Shown here: in pieces, positions 1 through 5,130 of the stretch
Position numbering within the stretch: the first letter of the stretch is position 1
How the letters are laid out: each line of letters opens with the position of its first letter
Assembly (NCBI GenBank): GCA_024681565.1
Contig: JAILAO010000086.1
Location: 1-22,305, forward strand
Origin: Bacteroidales bacterium
GTDB lineage: Bacteria > Bacteroidota > Bacteroidia > Bacteroidales > UBA932
DNA: 22,305 nucleotides
Reading direction: 5' to 3'
Made by a program: the position numbers and the translations under genes
Notes under the pieces: generated by a model
The model's database searches: none
What the model was told of the DNA's origin: nothing
What the model saw: the letters and a program-made list of their open reading frames with translations, nothing else

Positions 1-2494
1 TGTTGCCGCCGGCCTCGGAGAGGGCGGGGCCGCCGAAGGTCAGGTCAGCCGGGATCTCTCCCCGGTAGCCGGCGGTGCCGGCAATGACCGCTTCGTTGAT
101 CGGATGGGCTGCGGTGAGCGGACTGTCAAGCTCGATTGAGAAGCAGAGCGCCAGCACCGGTTCGTTGCTGTAATGGGCATATTTCGTTGCGGGCTCGAAA
201 CTGATGCCCGTTCCGTTCACGCTGTAAGGCATGTTGGAGGCGTGGGCGAACTTGAGCGGTTCGGCGATATCCAGACCGGTACCCGGGTCCTCACCCGGTT
301 TGAGCGGACCGGCGAAGGTGTTGCGCTCGGAGGCGGTACCGACTTTCGTCACGGTCACGGTCTCGATGCCGTGGCCCTCGCTGGCGATGTCAAGGCGGAT
401 CTTGTCGCCGACGGAGATGTTCTCCACCGAGGAGACCTTGATGTTGGTGTCACCGGGCTTGGCATCCATCGACAGGAAACCCTGCGTGCCGGCTTTGCCG
501 ACAGCCGTGACGGTCACGACTTCATATTTCTCGGTCGAGTTGGATACGGCGGGACGGTCGGTACCGTAGCCGATGGCCATCTTCTGTCCGACCTGGAAGT
601 GGGCGACCGAAGTGACGGGGATGTTGGTTGAGCCGACCGGGATCTCGATACCGTGGCCGCCCGGGAGCGGCTGCCAGACCGTCGTCGGCATGCCGGCGGC
701 AATCTGACCGCGTCCGAGCGGTGCAGCGGGAGCCTCCGGTGCGTGCACGGCCTTGACGCTGTGCTTCTCGCCGCCGATCAGGATCTCGTCGCCGGGCTTG
801 ATGCCTTCGACGCTGCGGACGTAGATGGTGGCGTCTCCCCGGGCTGCATCTACGGCGAGACCGGAGCCGGCCATGCCGAGCAGGTACCAGGATTTCGCGG
901 CAAGCGAGGTGCCGGACGGAATCTGGATGTCGGAGAAATACGGAATGTTGGCCGCATGGTGGCGGACGGTCCAGCCGGACAGGTCGACGGCCTTGTCAGA
1001 AGCATTGTAGAGCTCGATGAACCCGTCGGTGATGCTGAACTCGTTGATCTTGACGGCTTCGGTACAGCGCACCTTGAGCCGGCCGCTCTCGCGGAAGGAA
1101 TCCGTGGAGCCCTTCCAGGCTGCGATGCCCACGAGGTCGCCGTTGAAGGCGGCCTGGCCGGCAGTGACGTCAAATTCGGCGACGACCGTCTGTCCGGGAG
1201 CGACCGCATAGGGAACACGTACCTGCCTGCCGTTTTCCGCGCTGGCTTTCCAGCCTCGCGGGGTTTCCAGGGCAAGGGTCAGGCCCTCGATGGGCTCGTC
1301 GGTGTTGTTGACGAAACGCACCACGGTCTTGGCGGTGCCGCCCGGGGTGAAGGTCTGGACGTTGGACGGGCGGTTGTCTTTCAGGGACGGGAAGACTTCG
1401 ACCGTGGCCACGCGGTAACGGGCCGCCACGACATTGGCCTGGATCTCCTGGTTGACGGCTTCGGTCGGGAAGGTCCCGGCGGCCGTCATCGCCGCCTCGT
1501 AGAAGGTGCCGGCGGAGCCGTTGCTGTTGTCGCCGCCGTTGCCGAGCAGGATGGCGCCCTGCTTGCGCATCGGGTCGTAGCTGCTGCGGTCGTTCTGGAT
1601 GCGCCCGCCGTCATAGTAGATTTTCAGCTCGCCCTCCTGGGCGTTGCCGCCCATCGAGCGCCAGTGGTGCGGTTCGCCGTCGGCCGTCGCCGTGACGAAA
1701 CGCCAGGAGATGCTTTCGAGCCCGCGGCAGTATTTGTCGTTGGGGTCGGGGTTGACGCAGCCCACGAGGTTGTTTTCCTGGTCGGTCATCAGCCAGGGAC
1801 CGTCGCCCTCGCCGTAGTACCAGCCCCGGCTGTTGCCGAAGTAGGTGGTCTCCATGGTGCCGTCTCCGTCGTCCCGGCTGTCCGTCTCCGCGTTGCCGTA
1901 GTCGAAGCAGCAGCCGTCATTGTAGTGCTGGCCGCTGATGACCCAGTACTGGCCTTCGGCCTGGTCGTCCACGGCCGTGCCGACCGGATCGTTGAGCCGC
2001 AGGCCCATGCCCGGGGCGATGAACAGGCCATAGACTTTGTGGCCCATGAGGTTCACCGGTGCCCAGTCGGCCAGGGGGACGTTGTTGTATCCGCCCATCG
2101 CAGGGCCGCTGAAGCCGCCGCGCGGGGCCTGGTACAGGTGGTTGCCCTTGCCGGACTGGTCATACAGCACCGTGACCCAGCAGTACGTGTCCTTGCAGAA
2201 CGCATCCTGGGCCGCGGCATCCGCATAGCCGCCCGGATCGTTGGCCGTGGCCTTGACGACGCCGATGTCGAGGGTCTTGCCGTCAGACTGGCGCATCACC
2301 TGGTAGAGGGGGCCGTCATAGGAGGCGTACAGGGCCCGGGTCGTACTGTGGGCCGCCACACAGGGGGCGCCGCCCCGTTCATAGATGTCGCAGGGACCCT
2401 CGGGACGTTCGAGTGCCCCGGAGAGCTGGTTACAAGCAATGGCCGCCCCGACGAGAACCAGGGCGACCAGGGAGCCGAAAAGTAATTTTCTCAT
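1..2494 (-). CDS. GH54 alpha-L-arabinofuranosidase, lipoprotein, 3' end beyond the window
   Basis: This is a predicted exo-acting alpha-L-arabinofuranosidase that removes arabinose side chains from arabinan or arabinoxylan outside the cell. The start ATG is at 2494 and 831 codons are visible with no stop before the window edge. Residues 1-20 form a hydrophobic signal ending AAIAC, so Cys21 is a plausible lipidation site. Residues about 32-360 closely follow the fungal AbfB (GH54) catalytic domain, including GPCDIYE, AAHSTTRALY, YDQSGKGNHL, HYNDGCCFDYGNAET and GGDNSNG. The family nucleophile Glu (E240 in DQENN) and acid/base Asp (D322 in GGDN) are both present. Where fungal enzymes carry a CBM42, this protein has a NEW3-like beta-domain (about 362-475), a lamin-tail-like domain (about 480-545) and three beta-rich repeats (about 552-583, 621-665, 681-718). 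GH54 assignment is confident; the accessory domain names are inferred from sequence pattern. Confidence 0.93.
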   Translation of the reverse strand, partial: MRKLLFGSLVALVLVGAAIACNQLSGALERPEGPCDIYERGGAPCVAAHSTTRALYASYDGPLYQVMRQSDGKTLDIGVVKATANDPGGYADAAAQDAFCKDTYCWVTVLYDQSGKGNHLYQAPRGGFSGPAMGGYNNVPLADWAPVNLMGHKVYGLFIAPGMGLRLNDPVGTAVDDQAEGQYWVISGQHYNDGCCFDYGNAETDSRDDGDGTMETTYFGNSRGWYYGEGDGPWLMTDQENNLVGCVNPDPNDKYCRGLESISWRFVTATADGEPHHWRSMGGNAQEGELKIYYDGGRIQNDRSSYDPMRKQGAILLGNGGDNSNGSAGTFYEAAMTAAGTFPTEAVNQEIQANVVAARYRVATVEVFPSLKDNRPSNVQTFTPGGTAKTVVRFVNNTDEPIEGLTLALETPRGWKASAENGRQVRVPYAVAPGQTVVAEFDVTAGQAAFNGDLVGIAAWKGSTDSFRESGRLKVRCTEAVKINEFSITDGFIELYNASDKAVDLSGWTVRHHAANIPYFSDIQIPSGTSLAAKSWYLLGMAGSGLAVDAARGDATIYVRSVEGIKPGDEILIGGEKHSVKAVHAPEAPAAPLGRGQIAAGMPTTVWQPLPGGHGIEIPVGSTNIPVTSVAHFQVGQKMAIGYGTDRPAVSNSTEKYEVVTVTAVGKAGTQGFLSMDAKPGDTNIKVSSVENISVGDKIRLDIASEGHGIETVTVTKVGTASERNTFAGPLKPGEDPGTGLDIAEPLKFAHASNMPYSVNGTGISFEPATKYAHYSNEPVLALCFSIELDSPLTAAHPINEAVIAGTAGYRGEIPADLTFGGPALSEAGGN

Positions 2495-2521
2495 ATTAAT
2501 CGGAATCTGGTTTGACTGCCA

Positions 2522-2544
2522 TAAAGATACCGAATAATCTTCAA
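2522..2544 (-). promoter_or_regulatory. Weak candidate promoter for the GH54 gene
   Basis: Read on the minus strand, TATCTTTA (2522-2529) matches the Bacteroidota -7 box TAnnTTTG except for its last base. It lies 27 nt before the GH54 start. No well-spaced TTTG is present upstream; the nearest T-rich element (TTTTCTTG) is closer than usual. The 82-bp gap to the DUF4252 gene holds no terminator, so read-through from the sigma cassette is also possible. Confidence 0.35.
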
Positions 2545-2576
2545 GAAAACTTGTACTATTTCTTATTTCTTTAACA

Positions 2577-3065
2577 CTATTCTGCCATCTGCTTTGCCAT
2601 CAGCCCCTCGAATTCGTCCCGGGGCATCTGGCCGTCCAGGCAGATGAAAGTCACCTCGTCCGCTTCGGCGGCGAGCATCACGAAACCTTTGACCAGCTGT
2701 TCGGAGCCGACCGTATACATCCGGACGGTCTCGCCGTGGTCCTTGGCCTCCATCAGGAGTTCGTATTTGCCGGCGTTGATGAACTGCTCGGCTTCGGAGC
2801 GGAGCTGGCCGTTGATGGACTTGTTGCTGCTGTTGATGATATACATGCCGGACAGGGCGCGGATGACCGGGGTCAGGTTGAGTTTTTCGTCACCGGCATC
2901 GAGGTCGGGAAGCCGGCCGATCAGCCGGAACATGGCGGGGGAGATATAGACGGCGGAAACATCGTCCGCGTCGGAATACTTCTGATAGATGGATTTGCCG
3001 TCCTGGGCGTTGGCGGACAGGCAGAGGAGCAGCAGTGCTGCCAGGAACAGGGTTATGCGTTTCAT
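2577..3065 (-). CDS. DUF4252 secreted protein, last gene of the ECF sigma cassette
   Basis: This is a 162-residue protein of the DUF4252 family, which has no established biochemical function and in Bacteroidota is often encoded next to ECF sigma factors. Residues 1-20 are a signal peptide ending SANA-Q, so the protein is exported. The mature part has the alternating helix/strand pattern of the family (IYQKYSDADDVSAVYIS, YELLMEAKDHGETVRMY, VTFICLDGQM). Its ATG overlaps the stop of the upstream TM-protein gene by 4 bp (ATGA), which implies translational coupling. It is a divergent paralogue of the DUF4252 protein at 3935-4450; the shared motif is ELLMEA(K/R)D followed by a Met-rich strand. A role as envelope sensor or output of the sigma switch is inference. 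Confidence 0.88.
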   Translation of the reverse strand: MKRITLFLAALLLLCLSANAQDGKSIYQKYSDADDVSAVYISPAMFRLIGRLPDLDAGDEKLNLTPVIRALSGMYIINSSNKSINGQLRSEAEQFINAGKYELLMEAKDHGETVRMYTVGSEQLVKGFVMLAAEADEVTFICLDGQMPRDEFEGLMAKQMAE

Positions 3066-3463
3066 TTGGATTGGATCTTGTTAAGGACGTTTTGGGGGAT
3101 CTCGGCGGCCTGACCGGCCTCGCGGGCGAGGTCGACGCCGTCCGACATCTTGTCGGAAATGGTCCGGAAGGCCTTCTCGACCTCGGCATAAGCCAGGTAC
3201 GGGTCATCGAAGGTGTCGCGGGGGCCGCGCTGCGGGAGCGCCAGAAGAACGGCTGCGGCCGCGGCCACGGCGGCCAGGGACGCATAGGGAAGCCAGCGGG
3301 CGGAGCCGCTTCTGCCGCTTTCGGCTTCCTGGCAGGCGCTGTCGGCGGCCAGGGCTGTGCGGAGGCGCTTCTGCAGGCCTTCCGGCGCGGCGGGAGCCGT
3401 TTCGGCGGCTTTCTGCTCCAGTTCTTCCAGGGAGAGTTGTTCGATTTCTTCGAGGGTCTTCAT
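3062..3463 (-). CDS. Single-TM protein, putative anti-sigma factor
   Basis: This is a 133-residue protein with an acidic N-terminal helix (MKTLEEIEQLSLEELEQKAA), a basic linker, one membrane segment at about residues 57-76 (Ala/Leu-rich) and a 55-residue C-terminal tail. The topology is that expected of a membrane anti-sigma factor: cytoplasmic N-terminus, periplasmic C-terminus. No zinc-binding HxxxCxxC motif of the ZAS anti-sigma type is present, so the function rests on position. The gene lies directly after an ECF sigma gene (4-bp ATGA overlap) and directly before a secreted DUF4252 protein (another 4-bp overlap). It could equally be an uncharacterised membrane partner. Real coding is well supported by the overlaps and composition. 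Confidence 0.82.
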   Translation of the reverse strand: MKTLEEIEQLSLEELEQKAAETAPAAPEGLQKRLRTALAADSACQEAESGRSGSARWLPYASLAAVAAAAAVLLALPQRGPRDTFDDPYLAYAEVEKAFRTISDKMSDGVDLAREAGQAAEIPQNVLNKIQSK

Positions 3464-3942
3464 CGTGTCATCATTTTGAGTTTCTTGCGTGCCTGCGAGA
3501 GCAGGACGCGCAGGGTGAGGTAATTGATCCCGGTCCGGCTGGCGATCTGCCCGTAAGAGAGCCCGTCCAGGGTCCGGAGGGTGAGTACTTCACGCTGCCG
3601 TTCCGGCAGGGATTTGATGGCGGCGAGCACGGCGGCGAGCCGCTTTTTTTCGTCCATTTGCTCGTCCTGCCGGCCGTTCAGGGCCGGTTCGGGCGCTTCT
3701 TCGGCCGGGGCTGTTTTCCGGCGCTGCCGGATGCGGTCGAGGCAGAGGTTCCGGAGCACCCGGACGGCGTAGCCCTTGGGATTCCGGATGCCCTCCAGGG
3801 CTTCCCTGCCGCGCCAGAGCCGCAGGTACAGTTCCTGTACGGCATCTTCCGCTTCGGCGGTGTCCTCCAGGATGTACCAGGCCACCTGCCACAGCGAGTC
3901 GGCGAGGGAGAGGTATTCCTGCTGGAAGCGTTCGCTAGTCAT
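3460..3942 (-). CDS. ECF-family RNA polymerase sigma factor
   Basis: This is a 160-residue sigma-70 family factor with only regions 2 and 4, the ECF layout. Region 2 spans about residues 6-75, including AEDAVQELYLRLWR (region 2.1/2.2) and NPKGYAVRVLRNLCLDRIRQ (2.3/2.4). A poorly conserved acidic linker (about 76-98) follows. Region 4 (about 103-155) has LPERQREVLTLR, then a helix-turn-helix with LSYGQIASRTGI and the recognition helix up to SQARKKLK. The gene overlaps the upstream DUF4252 gene by 8 bp and the downstream TM protein by 4 bp, so all are translated from one message. The factor probably directs transcription of an envelope-related regulon and perhaps its own operon; targets cannot be read from the window. 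Confidence 0.95.
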   Translation of the reverse strand: MTSERFQQEYLSLADSLWQVAWYILEDTAEAEDAVQELYLRLWRGREALEGIRNPKGYAVRVLRNLCLDRIRQRRKTAPAEEAPEPALNGRQDEQMDEKKRLAAVLAAIKSLPERQREVLTLRTLDGLSYGQIASRTGINYLTLRVLLSQARKKLKMMTR

Positions 3943-4450
3943 CGGACAGGAGTTTGCCCACGGTGTCCATGGGGATGGACCCGAAAATGCAGATCAGGGC
4001 GCAGTCCTGCGGGGCATGGAGCACGAAGTCCCGGACTTCGCCGGTCTGCTCGTCCACGATGCCGAACATCCGCATGGAGGAGGAACCGTCCCGGGCTTCC
4101 ATCAGCAGTTCGCTGCCGTCCAGGGCCTCGGAGAGCCGCCGGGTGATGCGTTCGCGCACTTCGGGCCGGCAGTCATCGTATTCCAGCACGGCCAGATGCT
4201 TGACGCCGCGCGTCAGGGCCAGCGCTTCACGGGCGTCGGGCTCATTCTGGGCGGCCATGCGCAGGACACCCTTGACGGCTGCCGTTCCGAGCCGGCCGAG
4301 CCGGACGGTCTCGACGCCGTCATAACGGCGGAATTCGGAGATCATGGCATTGATCTGTGTCTTGGGGACGGTCCGGGAGCCGGAGTTCCCGGCAGAGGCT
4401 GCCAGCGGCAGCAGTGCAAGAAGCAGGAGTAAGAGGCTTTTTCTTTTCAT
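3935..4450 (-). CDS. DUF4252 secreted protein, first gene of the ECF sigma cassette
   Basis: This is a 171-residue DUF4252 protein with a strong signal peptide (MKRKSLLLLLLALLPLAASA, residues 1-20). The mature domain has the family landmarks: a Met/Val-rich strand (VKGVLRMAA), a VKHLAVLEYDD strand, and ELLMEARDGSSSMRMFGIVDEQTGEVRDFVLH. It opens the operon: its stop overlaps the sigma factor start by 8 bp, and a second, shorter DUF4252 protein closes the operon. Two secreted paralogues flanking a sigma factor and a one-TM protein suggest that they act as periplasmic partners of the switch, but no biochemical role is established for the family. The start ATG at 4450 is chosen because it gives an intact signal peptide. 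Confidence 0.88.
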   Translation of the reverse strand: MKRKSLLLLLLALLPLAASAGNSGSRTVPKTQINAMISEFRRYDGVETVRLGRLGTAAVKGVLRMAAQNEPDAREALALTRGVKHLAVLEYDDCRPEVRERITRRLSEALDGSELLMEARDGSSSMRMFGIVDEQTGEVRDFVLHAPQDCALICIFGSIPMDTVGKLLSDD

Positions 4451-4461
4451 AACACCTAAAA

Positions 4462-4486
4462 GACGCGGAAGACCGGAAAATGTTAA
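4462..4486 (-). promoter_or_regulatory. Candidate ECF-type promoter for the sigma cassette
   Basis: On the minus strand, TTAAC (4482-4486) is followed after exactly 16 bp by CGTC (4462-4465), ending 11 bp before the ATG at 4450. AAC in the -35 and CGTC in the -10, 16-17 bp apart, is the common skeleton of ECF promoters, so this may be an autoregulatory site. No TAnnTTTG box is present between the terminator at 4491 and the start codon. This is inference from a short motif. Confidence 0.35.
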
Positions 4487-4490
4487 TGAG

Positions 4491-4517
4491 AAAAAAAGCC
4501 CCGGGTTTTCCCGAGGC
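4491..4517 (-). terminator. Rho-independent terminator after the L,D-transpeptidase gene
   Basis: On the minus strand GCCTCGGG (4510-4517), an AAAA loop and CCCGGGGC (4498-4505) form an 8-bp stem with one G-T wobble. Seven T residues (4491-4497) follow directly. It lies 13 bp past the transpeptidase stop, so it separates that gene from the sigma cassette downstream on the same strand. Confidence 0.9.
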
Positions 4518-4529
4518 GGAACTTCCGGT

Positions 4530-5042
4530 TTAGACGGGATCCGGCAGGATGATGACCGGCGTGCCGACTTTCACGCGTTGTTTGAGATCCAGGATGTCTT
4601 CGTTGCGCAGGCGGATGCATCCTTCGGTGGCGCGGGTCCCGATGCTCTCGGGGAAGGGGGTGCCGTGGATGCCGATGTCCCAGAATCCCGGTACGTCAAG
4701 ACGCAGGAACCACGGCCCATAGGCATCCTTGACAGGACCTTTGCCGTCCTTGAAGTCGTGGGAGAGCCCTTTGGCGTTGAGGAGCTGGTTGATCTTGAAA
4801 GTCCCTTCCGGCGTCTTGTGGTCGCCGCGGACTTTCTTGGGACCGTAGTTGATGGCGCAGGAGATGCCGTATTGTCTGATGGCCTGTCCCTGTGCGTCCA
4901 CGAGCGTGAGCGTGAAGCCCTGCTTGTCGATGACGATGAAGGGGGCGTCGCCGGCCCGGTCGATATATTTTGCGAAAGGGGTCTGTGCGCTGGCGGACAG
5001 GAAGGCCAGCAGCGACAGGAGGCAAAGGGTGATTTTCTTCAT
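4530..5042 (-). CDS. L,D-transpeptidase (YkuD domain), secreted
   Basis: This is a 170-residue exported YkuD-family enzyme. Such enzymes form 3-3 peptidoglycan cross-links or attach proteins to peptidoglycan, using a cysteine nucleophile in the periplasm. Residues 1-19 are a signal peptide (SASAQ). The catalytic signature is complete: H126 in IGIHGTPFPESIG, then RATEGCIRL with nucleophile C142 and R144, followed by an acidic residue in NEDI. The N-terminal part (FIVIDKQGFTLTLVDAQGQ) is the usual opening strand pair, and DHKTPEGTF is the conserved substrate-loop motif. The protein has no LysM or other peptidoglycan-binding domain. It is monocistronic: its own promoter lies at 5050-5081 and a terminator follows. 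The very short leader is discussed separately. Confidence 0.95.
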   Translation of the reverse strand: MKKITLCLLSLLAFLSASAQTPFAKYIDRAGDAPFIVIDKQGFTLTLVDAQGQAIRQYGISCAINYGPKKVRGDHKTPEGTFKINQLLNAKGLSHDFKDGKGPVKDAYGPWFLRLDVPGFWDIGIHGTPFPESIGTRATEGCIRLRNEDILDLKQRVKVGTPVIILPDPV

Positions 5043-5049
5043 AACGGAG

Positions 5050-5081
5050 CAAAGTTAAGGATTTTTCATCTTCTTGCAAAA
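5050..5081 (-). promoter_or_regulatory. Bacteroidota-type promoter of the L,D-transpeptidase gene
   Basis: On the minus strand a TTTTG (5077-5081) is followed after 19 bp by TAACTTTG (5050-5057), an exact match to TAnnTTTG. Only 7 bp separate the -7 box from the ATG at 5042, so the transcript would start within a few bases of the start codon. Confidence 0.8.
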
Positions 5082-5088
5082 GCAAGAA
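5071..5088. repeat. Inverted repeat between divergent promoters
   Basis: TTCTTGC (5071-5077), AAAA (5078-5081) and GCAAGAA (5082-5088) form a perfect 7-bp inverted repeat. It overlaps the -33 elements of both divergent promoters. It could be an operator, or simply arise from the two facing TTG boxes. Confidence 0.6.
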
Positions 5089-5104
5089 ACAATCCCTATC
5101 TTTC
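5074..5104 (+). promoter_or_regulatory. Candidate promoter of the beta-helix protein gene
   Basis: TTG (5074-5076) is followed after 20 bp by TATCTTTC (5097-5104), one mismatch from TAnnTTTG. It faces away from the transpeptidase promoter, with which it overlaps. Transcription from here excludes start codons before about 5108 and supports the GTG at 5131. Confidence 0.5.
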
Positions 5105-5130
5105 GGTCACTAACCATTGACCGAAATCCA

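Noticed and set aside
653..2485. 610-codon plus-strand open frame
   Set aside because: It is antisense to the GH54 gene. Its translation is Gly/Val/Ala/Arg-rich with no domain, while the minus strand shows complete GH54 motifs.
3776..5120. Plus-strand open frames of 218 and 258 codons (3776-4432 and 4344-5120)
   Set aside because: They lie opposite the sigma cassette and the L,D-transpeptidase and run through a terminator and a promoter; no motif is visible.
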